A DNA stretch of 64,000 nucleotides from JAYYZW01 sp965217605 (GTDB lineage: Bacteria; Pseudomonadota; Gammaproteobacteria; Ga0077536), in contig CBDCJB010000003.1 in NCBI GenBank assembly GCA_965217605.1, positions 355,383-419,382 on the forward strand, in the 5' to 3' direction. Position numbers and translations under genes: made by a program. Shown here in pieces: positions 51,276 to 59,597 of this stretch (its first letter is position 1; each line of letters begins with the position of its first letter). Below the pieces are notes generated by a model. That model was not told where the DNA came from. It saw only the letters and a list, made by a program, of their open reading frames with translations, and did no database searches.

Positions 51276-52322
51276 ATGAGTAACGGCGGCGATGTAGGCC
51301 CCGATCTCGCGCGCGCGGCGCTGCTGTTGGTGCGTGACATGATGTGCATCGTCGAGGGCGAGCACGTGCTGGTTACGTCCGACATCAACACGGAGAAACG
51401 CGCCGTCGACGCATTGGTGAATGCGTCCTACAGCTTGGGCGCGAAGGTCGCCAGCATGACCCTGGCGCCGCCTCTGCCGTTTCAAGGCGGCTTGGCGAAT
51501 CCCTATATGCCCGATCCCGTTACGGCCGCCGCGCAGCATTGCGACGCGTGGATCGATCTCTGTATGCCTTACATCGCTGGCGCCGCGGTCTACGACACCG
51601 CGATGAAAAACGGCCGTACCCGCTATTTTCTGGCGGCGGACATTGGCGCCGAAGGCATCATCCGGATCTTCAGCAAGGCCGATCTGGATCAGGTGTTCGT
51701 CGTCTCCGATCTGTTCAACGCGCTGCTTGCCGAGTCGGCGGGCAAGCAGTGTCGGTTTACCACGCCGCTCGGCACCGACGTCAGCTTTATGCTGGCCGAT
51801 CCCGAAGGGCTCGCCATCGAGCGTGCGACGAAACCCGGCGGCTATTTCGTGCCGGGCACGGTGATGGTGATCCCCGAGCTCGAATCCGTTAAGGGCACCG
51901 TGATCTGCGATTCGACGTTTCACGAATACTACACGCCGCTGGAGGAGCCCTACCGTTTCGAGGTCGACGGCAAGATACAGTCGGTGACCGGTGGCGGCAC
52001 CGAGCTCAGAGCCATCGATCGTTCGCTCAGGCGCGCCGGCAACGGCGACTACGGCAACATCGTGCACTTCACCTGCGGCTACCACCCCGCCGCGCGATTT
52101 ACCGGTAAATCGTTTATCGAGGACCAACGCGTCATCGGCTGCAACGCGGTTGGCTTAGGCCTCCCGCAATGGGTCGACGGCGGCGGCGAGAACCACCCGG
52201 ACTGCGTGATGCGCGAGCAGTCCTTCTGGATCGAAGACGAGCAGATCATCGACCACGGCGTGATCGTGTCGCCAGCGGGCCTGGCCAAGGCCGCCGAGGA
52301 ATTACAACCGGTTTATACGTAG
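51276..52322 (+). CDS. NicX-like (M29-fold) ring-cleavage dioxygenase, probable 2,5-dihydroxypyridine-type
   Basis: The 348-residue protein resembles NicX, the 2,5-dihydroxypyridine 5,6-dioxygenase that shares the M29 aminopeptidase fold. By eye YGNIVHFTCGYHPAARF lines up with the NicX segment containing its first iron histidine. NHPDCVMREQSFWIED lines up with the segment containing its H-x-D pair. All three ligands (H264, H307, D309) are therefore kept. An M29-type peptidase is the alternative. It is flanked by two Rieske oxygenase genes and followed by hydrolase, amidase and maleate isomerase genes, which supports ring cleavage. GGAGG precedes the ATG. Confidence 0.75.
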   Translation: MSNGGDVGPDLARAALLLVRDMMCIVEGEHVLVTSDINTEKRAVDALVNASYSLGAKVASMTLAPPLPFQGGLANPYMPDPVTAAAQHCDAWIDLCMPYIAGAAVYDTAMKNGRTRYFLAADIGAEGIIRIFSKADLDQVFVVSDLFNALLAESAGKQCRFTTPLGTDVSFMLADPEGLAIERATKPGGYFVPGTVMVIPELESVKGTVICDSTFHEYYTPLEEPYRFEVDGKIQSVTGGGTELRAIDRSLRRAGNGDYGNIVHFTCGYHPAARFTGKSFIEDQRVIGCNAVGLGLPQWVDGGGENHPDCVMREQSFWIEDEQIIDHGVIVSPAGLAKAAEELQPVYT

Positions 52323-52330
52323 AAAACGCC

Positions 52331-52353
52331 GTAGGAGCCCGCTTGCGGGCGAA
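52331..52353 (+). repeat. REP-type unit upstream of the second Rieske gene
   Basis: GTAGGAGCCCGCTTGCGGGC followed by GAA lies 21 bases before the ATG of the second Rieske oxygenase. An inverted copy at 53548-53570 lies three bases behind the stop of the same gene, matching at 21 of 23 bases. Confidence 0.85.
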
Positions 52354-52374
52354 TGAATGGAAGCGAGGATCAAA

Positions 52375-53544
52375 ATGGCCGCGAACATAAAAGAACAGAC
52401 CAAAGCGGCGATCACCTACGACCCCGCTGAGTTTGGGTACAGCGTGGTGAACGAGGCGCCGGAGATCGATGCGCGGCACAAACGCGGCGACGTTTACCTG
52501 TCCGACGCGATCCTAGAGCAGGAGATCGAAGCGATCTTCATGAAGCAATGGTTGATCGTCGGCAGGGCGGAAGAAGTGGACGCGCCCGGCGATTACTTCA
52601 CCGTGCGTGTCGGCAACGAACCCGTGGTCGTCGTCAAGGAAAAGGACGGCAACATTCAGGCCTTCGCGAACGTATGCCGGCATCGCGGCGTTCAGGTCGC
52701 GTGGGAATCAGGCAATACGAAGTATTTTTCCTGCCCCTACCATGGTTGGGTGTACGACACGAGCGGTCGCCTGGTCAACGCGCAGTACCTGGAGAAATCG
52801 AAGAACTTCGAGAAGGACAACTGCCGCCTGCCGCTGGTACGAACGGAGATCTTCGAAGGCTTTATCTTCATCAATTTCGACGCGGAAGCGCGCCCTTTGG
52901 ATGACAGCCTGGAACTTTGGAATTTCGAACGAGTGTATGGCCCCTACGAGATGGGCCGGCTCAAGCTTGCCAACAAGTTCTCCATGACCGTCCCGTGCAA
53001 CTGGAAATTCTTGAACGAGAACTTGACCGATATCTACCACATCGCTGTTTTACACAGCGACACGTTCGGGCCGCACCAACCCCTCGATGGCTACCGCTAC
53101 GAGGTGTTCGACGGCGGTTATCATGGGCGGTTCGTGGGCGGTACGATACAGCCCGACGGAGAGTCGTTGTTCGGCCCCATCCCATGGTTGCCGGAAGCGT
53201 TACACAGCGGCGGTTTTTCGAGCCATCTACCGCCGAACCAAGGGTGGTTCCCACGCTTCGATTTCGTCGCGCTCACGGGTTCATGGCCGTTGACTGTCGA
53301 CACCACGCTCGCCGTCACCTATCACCTGTTTCCGGCGGAGCATTTCGAGCTGCCGGACTTTCACGAGAAGGCGAAAAAATACGCGGACTTCTACGCAGCG
53401 ATCCTCGGCGAGGATACGGAGATGATCAAATCCCTACAAAAGGGGATGAAGTCGCGCTATTACGATCCCGGCCCTGCATCGCCATTCGAGGCCGGCGTCC
53501 TGCAGACGATCAAGCACAACGTGGACGACCTGGAACGGTCCTGA
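52375..53544 (+). CDS. Rieske non-heme iron oxygenase, alpha subunit (paralogue 2)
   Basis: This 389-residue protein is a close paralogue of the one at 50069; long stretches such as GNIQAFANVCRHRGVQVAW are identical. The Rieske motif (CRHRG...SCPYHGW) and iron motif (ENLTDIYHIAVLHSD) are intact. The start at 52375 follows GAGGA and aligns with paralogue 1. The two may act on successive substrates of one pathway or form a mixed enzyme. REP-type units in opposite orientation bracket the gene exactly, which may mark how the copy arose or moved. Confidence 0.93.
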   Translation: MAANIKEQTKAAITYDPAEFGYSVVNEAPEIDARHKRGDVYLSDAILEQEIEAIFMKQWLIVGRAEEVDAPGDYFTVRVGNEPVVVVKEKDGNIQAFANVCRHRGVQVAWESGNTKYFSCPYHGWVYDTSGRLVNAQYLEKSKNFEKDNCRLPLVRTEIFEGFIFINFDAEARPLDDSLELWNFERVYGPYEMGRLKLANKFSMTVPCNWKFLNENLTDIYHIAVLHSDTFGPHQPLDGYRYEVFDGGYHGRFVGGTIQPDGESLFGPIPWLPEALHSGGFSSHLPPNQGWFPRFDFVALTGSWPLTVDTTLAVTYHLFPAEHFELPDFHEKAKKYADFYAAILGEDTEMIKSLQKGMKSRYYDPGPASPFEAGVLQTIKHNVDDLERS

Positions 53545-53547
53545 CTT

Positions 53548-53570
53548 TTCGCCCGCGAGCGGGATCCTAC
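53548..53570 (-). repeat. REP-type unit downstream of the second Rieske gene (inverted)
   Basis: TTCGCCCGCGAGCGGGATCC followed by TAC is the reverse complement form of the unit at 52331. It fills the short gap to the next ATG at 53575, leaving no clear ribosome-binding site there. Confidence 0.85.
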
Positions 53571-53574
53571 GATT

Positions 53575-54579
53575 ATGAACGAAAGCGCCTATCAAACGTT
53601 TCGCGCGGGCGACGTCATATTGGAGTCCGACGAGGTCCTGCCCGACGCCCGGATCGCCTATTGCACGTTCGGTAGCCTCAATGCCGACAAGGACAATGCG
53701 ATCATCGTGCCGACGCATTACGGTGGCACGCACGAACACAGTCAATATCTGATCGGTGAAGGGCGCGCCCTCGATCCGAACGAATACTTTATCGTCATCG
53801 CCAACCTTATCGGCAACGGCGTGTCGACGTCGCCGAGTCACGGTTTGGGCGCAGACTTTCCACTCGTGACGATCGCCGACAACGTGCGCTTGCAACACCG
53901 TTTGCTGACGGAAGCATTCGGCGTCACTAAGCTTGCCCTGGTTACCGGGCACTCGATGGGCGCGGTGCAGACGTACCACTGGGCGACCTTGTTTCCCGAT
54001 TTTGTCGAGCGCGCGGCGCCGTTTTGCGGTTGCGCGAAGATCTCGCGGCACAACTTCGTATTTCTCGAAGGGATGCGCGGCATTTTGACTGCGGATCCGA
54101 CCTGGAACAACGGCCGTTACGAAACGCAACCGTTGGTCGGTATACGCGCGATGGCCCGGGCCTGGGCGGCGTGGCCGCCGTCCGCGCACTTTTACCGGCA
54201 CGCGCTGTACGAAACGCTCGGATACGGTTCGGTCAACGATTTTCTAGAGCGTTATTGGGAGGCGACCTTTTGCAGCATCGACGCGAATAACCTGCTCGCG
54301 CAAATCTCGACCTGGCAGAGCGCGGACATCAGCAACAACGCGATCCACAACGGGGATTTCGAGAAGGCCTTGGCATCGATCAAGGCCAGAACCTTCGTGA
54401 TGCCGTGTCTCACCGACGCCTATTTTCCCCCGGAAGACAGCGAGTTCGAAGTCAGCCACTTGACGAACGCGGAGTATCGACCCATTGACTCGAAATGGGG
54501 GCATTGGGCGGGCTCCGGTCGCAATCCGGACGATACGGACTTTCTCGATCGTCAGATCAAGGAACTGCTCGCCAGCTGA
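53575..54579 (+). CDS. Alpha/beta hydrolase of the homoserine O-acetyltransferase (MetX-like) family
   Basis: The 334-residue protein has the MetX-like opening (VLPDARIAYCTFGSLNADKD and IIVPTHYGGTHEH). The nucleophile elbow is TGHSMGAVQTYHWA (S127), the acid is in MPCLTDAYFPPED, and the histidine in SKWGHWAGSGR. MetX-like proteins of this size also act as hydrolases. Its place between a NicX-like gene and an amidase suggests it does the deformylase step that the alpha/beta hydrolase NicD does in nicotinate catabolism. NicD itself is a shorter protein of another subfamily, so this is inference. Confidence 0.87.
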   Translation: MNESAYQTFRAGDVILESDEVLPDARIAYCTFGSLNADKDNAIIVPTHYGGTHEHSQYLIGEGRALDPNEYFIVIANLIGNGVSTSPSHGLGADFPLVTIADNVRLQHRLLTEAFGVTKLALVTGHSMGAVQTYHWATLFPDFVERAAPFCGCAKISRHNFVFLEGMRGILTADPTWNNGRYETQPLVGIRAMARAWAAWPPSAHFYRHALYETLGYGSVNDFLERYWEATFCSIDANNLLAQISTWQSADISNNAIHNGDFEKALASIKARTFVMPCLTDAYFPPEDSEFEVSHLTNAEYRPIDSKWGHWAGSGRNPDDTDFLDRQIKELLAS

Positions 54580-54630
54580 GTAGATGTTGCAAAGCATGAG
54601 GGCGAACGAAGACCTGCGTAAAGGACAACG

Positions 54631-55917
54631 ATGGATCTGACGACACTGACGGCTACCGAGGCAGCCGCGCTCATCGCCAAAAAGGAATTGAGCGCCGTCG
54701 AACTGACGCGCGCCTGCCTCGACCGCATCGCCACACGCAATCCCGAGGTGCGCGCTTTCCGGCATCTCGATCCCGAGTATTCGCTCGCAGAAGCCGCCAA
54801 GGCGGACCAGGAGGCGCCGCGCTCGACGTTGCACGGCGTGCCCTTCGGCGTGAAAGACGTGATCGACACGCAGGATTTCCCAACCGAGTGTGGTACGCCG
54901 ATCCACGTGGGGCGCCGCCCCGATGCAGACGCAGCCTGCGTCGCCTTGATGCGTAACGCGGGCGCGGTCTTGCTCGGCAAGGTCGTCTCCACGGAGTATG
55001 CGCTGTTCCATCCGAATGAAACCCGCCACCCGATGAACCTCGCGCATACGCCGGGTGGCTCATCGAGCGGCACCGGGGCGGCGGTCTGCGATCGCATGGT
55101 GCCCATCGCCTTCGGCAATCAGACCGCGGGGTCCCTGATCCGCCCGGCGGCGTTTTGCGGTGTCTATGGCTTGAAGCCGAGTTACGGCACCACCGACGGC
55201 ACGGGGATCCTGCCCTTGCAATTGTATTTCGACACCCTGGGTTACATGGCGCGCTCGGTCGCCGATATTCAGACCTTCTATGGCATCGTCTCCGAACAGA
55301 ATCAAACGTCGGCCTGGCCGGCGGGCAGGGTACCTAAGATCGGTCTATGTGAAACGTTCCAGTGGGAATTTGCCGAACCCGAAGCGCGTGCGGTGTTGAC
55401 CGCAACGGCGGCACAATTTGTCGCGGCCGGCGCAGACGTCGAAGATTTCGCATTACCCGATGCCTATGCCGATCTGGTCGCCGTGCACCGGCGCGTGCTC
55501 TACAAGGGGATAGCGCGCTCGCTCGACGCCGATTACCAGGCGGCCAAAGACCAGATGAGCGACGGCGTATTGGCGCTGCTCGAAGAAGGGCGGGCGACGA
55601 CCGATCAGGAATATGACGACGCGTTCGCGTATGCGGATCAATGCCGGCGTGGCGCAAACGATCATTTCGGTGACTTCGATGCGATCATTTGTCCCAGTGC
55701 CCCGGGTGAAGCGCCTGTGGGAACGGCCACCGGCGATCCGATCTTTCAAGTCACATGGACGCTGTTGGGTGTGCCGTGCCTGAACTTACCGGTCGGTCGC
55801 GGCCCTCACGGCTTGCCTGTCGGGATCCAATTGATCGGACGGCGCGATGACGATGCGACCGTGCTGGCGCTGGGCGAGCATCTGATGCGAGATTTCCAAA
55901 CGATCGACGCAAACTGA
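54631..55917 (+). CDS. Amidase signature family protein
   Basis: The 428-residue enzyme has the Ser-cisSer-Lys triad of the amidase signature family. The lysine is in GVPFGVKDVIDT (K75), the cis-serine in PGGSSSGTGAAV (about 145), and the nucleophile in QTAGSLIRPA (S168). It hydrolyses an amide to acid and ammonia in the cytosol. In the cluster it could remove the maleamate amide, the job done by the unrelated NicF in Pseudomonas. Its TGA is followed immediately by the Rieske ferredoxin gene. Confidence 0.92.
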   Translation: MDLTTLTATEAAALIAKKELSAVELTRACLDRIATRNPEVRAFRHLDPEYSLAEAAKADQEAPRSTLHGVPFGVKDVIDTQDFPTECGTPIHVGRRPDADAACVALMRNAGAVLLGKVVSTEYALFHPNETRHPMNLAHTPGGSSSGTGAAVCDRMVPIAFGNQTAGSLIRPAAFCGVYGLKPSYGTTDGTGILPLQLYFDTLGYMARSVADIQTFYGIVSEQNQTSAWPAGRVPKIGLCETFQWEFAEPEARAVLTATAAQFVAAGADVEDFALPDAYADLVAVHRRVLYKGIARSLDADYQAAKDQMSDGVLALLEEGRATTDQEYDDAFAYADQCRRGANDHFGDFDAIICPSAPGEAPVGTATGDPIFQVTWTLLGVPCLNLPVGRGPHGLPVGIQLIGRRDDDATVLALGEHLMRDFQTIDAN

Positions 55918-55923
55918 GTGGCC

Positions 55924-56238
55924 ATGGCTGAGATCGCATTATTTAACACAGACGAACTGGCGCCAGGCGAAATCAAACTGGTCGTACTCGATGACCGCGA
56001 TCCGATCGCCGTCTATAACCTGGATGGCGAGTTTTTTGCGACCGACGACACGTGTACACACGGCGAAGCGTCGCTGTCGGAGGGCGACATTGAAGGTGAC
56101 GAAGTGATCTGTCCGTTTCACATGGGGTCGTTCGATATCCGCACCGGCGAAGCCGTGCAGGGCCCGTGTAGCGAGCCGATACGCGCCTACCCCGTGCGGA
56201 TCGACGGGGACACGCTGTATGTCGACATCGGCGAATGA
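55924..56238 (+). CDS. Rieske-type [2Fe-2S] ferredoxin
   Basis: The 104-residue protein has the two Rieske ligand pairs C-x-H (DDTCTHGEASLSEG) and C-x2-H (VICPFHMGSFDIRTG), the form of small ferredoxins that feed oxygenases. The ATG at 55924 is preferred, though a GTG six bases earlier follows directly on the amidase stop. Its stop overlaps the maleate isomerase start (ATGA). It is the obvious electron carrier for the two Rieske oxygenases upstream. No ferredoxin reductase gene is visible nearby. Confidence 0.93.
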   Translation: MAEIALFNTDELAPGEIKLVVLDDRDPIAVYNLDGEFFATDDTCTHGEASLSEGDIEGDEVICPFHMGSFDIRTGEAVQGPCSEPIRAYPVRIDGDTLYVDIGE

Positions 56239-57017
56239 TTGAACGCAAAACGTATCGCGTCGGTCAGATCGTACCGAGTTCCAACACGACGATGGAGATC
56301 GAAGTCCCGGCGATACTCCAGCGCGCGGTCGTACCCGACGCTGTCGGATTCAGCTTTCACTCCAGCCGCGCGCCGATGAGAACGGTCGCGAAGGACGAAC
56401 TGACCGCGATGAACGGGCACATGGCCCGCTGCGCCCAGGAGTTGACCGACGCGCGCATGGACGTCATCGCGTCGGCCTGCCTGGTCGCGATCATGTGCCA
56501 GGGGCCGGGCTACCACCGCGAGACGGAACGGTCCTTGGGCACGGTTTGCCGCGCCGACGCCCCTGATACCGGCATCGTCACGAGTGCGGGTGCCCTAATC
56601 GCCGCGCTCAACGCCCTGGGCGCGAAAAAGATCGCGTTGATCTCACCTTACGTGACAAGCTTGACGGCGCTTGTAACGGACTACATCGAGCACGAAGGTA
56701 TCGAGGTCCTGGACGCGATCTCGCTTGAGATTCCCGACAACCTCGAAGTCGGGGCCCGCGACCCAATGGCGCTGGTCGACGCGTCCAAAAAGCTGTCGGT
56801 CGCGAATGTGGATGCGGTGGTCTTGTCGGTGTGCGTGCAAATGCCGTCGTTGCCCGCGCTCGACGTCGTGCAACAGACCAGCGACGTCCCGGTTTTATCC
56901 ACGGCCGCGGCCACCGCGTTTCAGATCCTCCAGGCCTTGAAGTTGCCTGCCGAAGTCCCAAAAGCGGGTGATTTGCTCTCGGGTCGATACGGTTCCATCG
57001 AGCGCTTACCAACATAA
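56235..57017 (+). CDS. Maleate cis-trans isomerase (NicE-like, Asp/Glu racemase superfamily)
   Basis: Maleate isomerase turns maleate into fumarate by a covalent cysteine mechanism. The sequence runs parallel to NicE/Iso proteins (YRVGQIVPSSNTTMEIEVPA, SACLVAIMCQGPGYHRETE and ITSAGAL-like VTSAGALIAALNALGAKK, then SVCVQMPSLPALD). Both catalytic cysteines sit at positions 82 and 200, the same numbering as I recall for the Pseudomonas putida enzyme. It closes the cluster, and its fumarate product enters the TCA cycle. The start overlaps the ferredoxin stop. Confidence 0.92.
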   Translation: MIERKTYRVGQIVPSSNTTMEIEVPAILQRAVVPDAVGFSFHSSRAPMRTVAKDELTAMNGHMARCAQELTDARMDVIASACLVAIMCQGPGYHRETERSLGTVCRADAPDTGIVTSAGALIAALNALGAKKIALISPYVTSLTALVTDYIEHEGIEVLDAISLEIPDNLEVGARDPMALVDASKKLSVANVDAVVLSVCVQMPSLPALDVVQQTSDVPVLSTAAATAFQILQALKLPAEVPKAGDLLSGRYGSIERLPT

Positions 57018-57088
57018 TCTTGGAATTTCGGCTAACTTCGGGGTCGGACCACTTAGGTTGGTCCGATCCCATGAACCTCAAATCTCCA

Positions 57089-57853
57089 TCAAGCGCTGGC
57101 CCTGGCCGCAGCTTCTCTAGCAGCTCTGACTTTGTCATTGGTCTGGTTGAAGAGCAATTCGCGCCGAGCTATTTCTTCTTCTTCGGTGCGCTCTTGTTCG
57201 CCCAAGGCCTTAGCTGCCGCACGGCCGCGTTGCACGGCCGGTCGCTCGCCGACTTCGTCTACCCAACGTTTCAGATGCGCATAGTCATCCCATACTTTCT
57301 CGTCGATCAGTCGCTCCAACAAACATGCCCATGACCAGTTGATCATGTCAGCAATGCTGTAATCCGACCCGGCAAAGTATTGATTTGCCGAGAGGTGGGC
57401 GTCCATGACACCGCACAGGCGATCGACCTCGCCGACGAAGCGTTTAGTGCCGTACTCCAATTGCGCCACGTCTTCCGTAAGATTTTTAGCGTAGTTCTTG
57501 AAGTGGTTGGCGTTGCCCATCATCGGACCAAGATTGGCCATCTGCCAGTGCACCCATTGCAGTACTGTGTACCGCGGCGCGCCGCTCGCCGGTAGGAACT
57601 TGCCCGTCTTGTCCGCCAGGTACTCGAGGATGGCGCCGGACTCGAACAATGCCAAAGGTTCGCCTCCGCCAACGGGATCGTGATCGACGATGGCCGGCAT
57701 GCGGTTATTCGGACTCAGCCGCAGAAACTCGGCCTTAAACTGATCACCGCCGCCGATGTCCACGGGCACGATGTTGTACGGCAGACCACACTCCTCGAGC
57801 ATGATGGTGACTTTCCAGCCGTTGGGCGTGGGCCAGTAGTAAACGTCGATCAT
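57089..57853 (-). CDS. Glutathione S-transferase family protein
   Basis: The 254-residue protein has the N-terminal thioredoxin-like domain of the YfcG/YghU group. It reads MIDVYYWPTPNGWKVTIMLE, then FLRLSPNNRMPAIVDHDPVG, and LFESGAILEYLADKTGKFLP with the cis-Pro and E-S glutathione contacts. The C-terminal helical domain carries SIADMINWSWACLLER. The extended C-terminus is charged (QERTEEEEIARRELLFNQ). It likely acts as a disulfide-bond reductase or conjugating enzyme. GGAG precedes the ATG. It converges on the maleate isomerase gene. Confidence 0.92.
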   Translation of the reverse strand: MIDVYYWPTPNGWKVTIMLEECGLPYNIVPVDIGGGDQFKAEFLRLSPNNRMPAIVDHDPVGGGEPLALFESGAILEYLADKTGKFLPASGAPRYTVLQWVHWQMANLGPMMGNANHFKNYAKNLTEDVAQLEYGTKRFVGEVDRLCGVMDAHLSANQYFAGSDYSIADMINWSWACLLERLIDEKVWDDYAHLKRWVDEVGERPAVQRGRAAAKALGEQERTEEEEIARRELLFNQTNDKVRAAREAAARASA

Positions 57854-57980
57854 GATGCAGGCACTCCGATAAGTATTGATATGCGGGGCGGGTAATCAAG
57901 CGCGGCGACGTTCGCCCGCATTCAATGATTCACTTTTCTGCTGAGCAGATACATTTTCGCTCCGGTCATTGCAACGGGCG

Positions 57981-58355
57981 TTAAGCGTCATTCATACAAA
58001 AAAAGTTGAGCTTATTGCCATCGAGATCGCGGAAATAACCGATATAGAAAAGGTCGGCGCGAACGCCCGGTGCACCTTCGTCGGTACCACCTAATTCCAG
58101 AGCTTTCGCATACAGGCGGTCGACGGCAGCGGGATTTTCCGCGCCGATCGAGATCATCATACCGTTGCCGACAGATGCTGGTTTTTCGTCGAACGGCTTG
58201 ATCACCGCAACCATCGGTTGACCTGGTCCCGTCGCCCAGGCCGTTAAGCGCTCGTTCTCCATGACGCGTCCTGCACCGATCTCTCCCAGCAGGCCGTCGT
58301 AGAATTTTCCAGCGCGTTCTATATCGTTTGTTCCGAGAGTTATGTATGCAATCAT
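57981..58355 (-). CDS. VOC family protein (glyoxalase-like)
   Basis: The 124-residue single-module protein opens MIAYITLGTNDIERAGKFYD and ends with YIGYFRDLDGNKLNFFCM, the paired beta-alpha units of the VOC fold. It forms dimers with sites between subunits. It lacks the full glyoxalase I ligand set by eye, so the reaction is unknown. A GGAG box precedes the ATG. Gaps of about 110-130 bases on each side hold nothing I can recognise. Confidence 0.87.
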   Translation of the reverse strand: MIAYITLGTNDIERAGKFYDGLLGEIGAGRVMENERLTAWATGPGQPMVAVIKPFDEKPASVGNGMMISIGAENPAAVDRLYAKALELGGTDEGAPGVRADLFYIGYFRDLDGNKLNFFCMNDA

Positions 58356-58460
58356 GATTTGTTCTCCGTTGGCCTCAGGCCAAAACTATGTTCGCAAGCA
58401 GGTAACGATTCTTTGAATCGTCACCGAAAACCGGGGTTGCTCATATGTCGGGCGCCGGCT

Positions 58461-59597
58461 TCAAGCAGGCGGTTCGAATCCGAGTTCGTTGGGAAATCCC
58501 TCGATGTCGGGCGGCGGGTAGTAGCGGCCTGAACCGAGCGCATCGACACGCGCGAAAAAATCTTGGTCCGCGGCAAAACCCATGGGGCCGATCTCCCGCA
58601 GGTTCATCGCCTGGCGATAAATGTTCCACGATTCCGGCCTGAGCTCGACGGCCGCCTGCAGAAAGGCCTTGCCTTCCGCTTCGTTCCCGTTCGCATGGAG
58701 ATAACGCCCCAATCGGAAGTTGGCGTTCGCCAATGCTACTTCCGCGGATGGCAGGTTCATGTGTGCACGGACCTGGGCCTCACTGAACGCGTGTTTGCTC
58801 GCGGCGCCGTTCTTCGCCCAGTCACGCACGGCGTTGACGTAGGTCTCCTGCGCCTTCGCGACGATCGCCGCAGATTTCTCCGGCATCGAGAGATCTTCGC
58901 GGTTCATCGAGCGCCAGCCGTCGTGGGAACCTGCAATCTCCGTCGGGCGGACGATGCGGCCGTTCTCATCGATCCACACTGACTGGGGCACGTTCACCAT
59001 ATTGTAGAGATCGGCGACGTGATGGTCGGTATCGATCAGTGTAACGAAGGTGGGCTACGCCGCTTCGATCCATTCGCAAGCCGTTTCCTTGCCGCGGCTC
59101 TCTTCGGCGACCGCTATGATGATGAAATCCTCGTCTTTGACCTCGTCGTACATCGCCTGCCACACGGACAGGTCATAGCGACAGCCTCACCACGACGACC
59201 AGGTGGTCAAAAATACCCTTTTGCCCCGGTAGTCGGACAGGGAATGCGGGCTGCCGTCGACATCGGGCAGCGTGAAATCGGGTGCTTCGAGCGTCTCGAG
59301 CTGACGGCTGCGATCCGCCGCGCCCGCGCCGAGCATCCACGTATCGCCGGCTGCGTCGTGTAAAACGGGACGGTTCATGTGGCGCCAGAATGCGGCAACG
59401 TTGACGCCGCCGTCGCGCACGAACTTCGTGGAGTTACGCGGTGGGGCAACACAGATATCGTCCCGACACAGGCCCTCCGGCTTCATCGTCCACCCGATCG
59501 CACGGTTAACGTCGTCAATCGGCAACCATAGGGCTTCACCCTCGTTCTGCGCACCGGCTACGTCCGCCGCACCGTTTTCCGTCAAAAGGGTAGTCAT
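58461..59597 (-). CDS. Thioredoxin-like selenoprotein candidate (TGA = Sec), with an additional in-frame TAG
   Basis: One frame of 378 codons runs from an ATG at 59597 (GAGGGAG eight bases upstream) to the stop at 58461, broken by TGA (59187-59189) and TAG (59055-59057). The sequence before the TGA is a redoxin domain (APDFTLPDVDGSPHSLSDYR, then GKRVFLTTWSSW). The codons after it read GCRYDLSVWQAMYDEVKDED. The TGA therefore replaces the first active-site cysteine of a W-S-S-W-C-G-C-R motif, where selenocysteine is expected. A bSECIS-like hairpin follows. The frame continues past the TAG as PTFVTLIDTDHHVADLYNMV and a TPR-like C-terminus (EGKAFLQAAVELRPESWN). The TAG suggests a damaged gene. 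Confidence 0.78.
59156..59172 (-). promoter_or_regulatory. bSECIS-like hairpin downstream of the TGA codon
   Basis: On the mRNA strand CCUG-U-CC pairs with GG-CAGG around a GUGU loop, with one bulged U. The loop begins 22 bases after the TGA and starts with G. This agrees with the known bacterial SECIS rule (apical loop about 16-37 bases downstream with a G in its first two positions). Confidence 0.6.

Noticed and set aside
59055..59057. TAG read as pyrrolysine
   Set aside because: Many genes in the window end normally at TAG and no pyl genes are visible; a CAG-to-TAG mutation is simpler.
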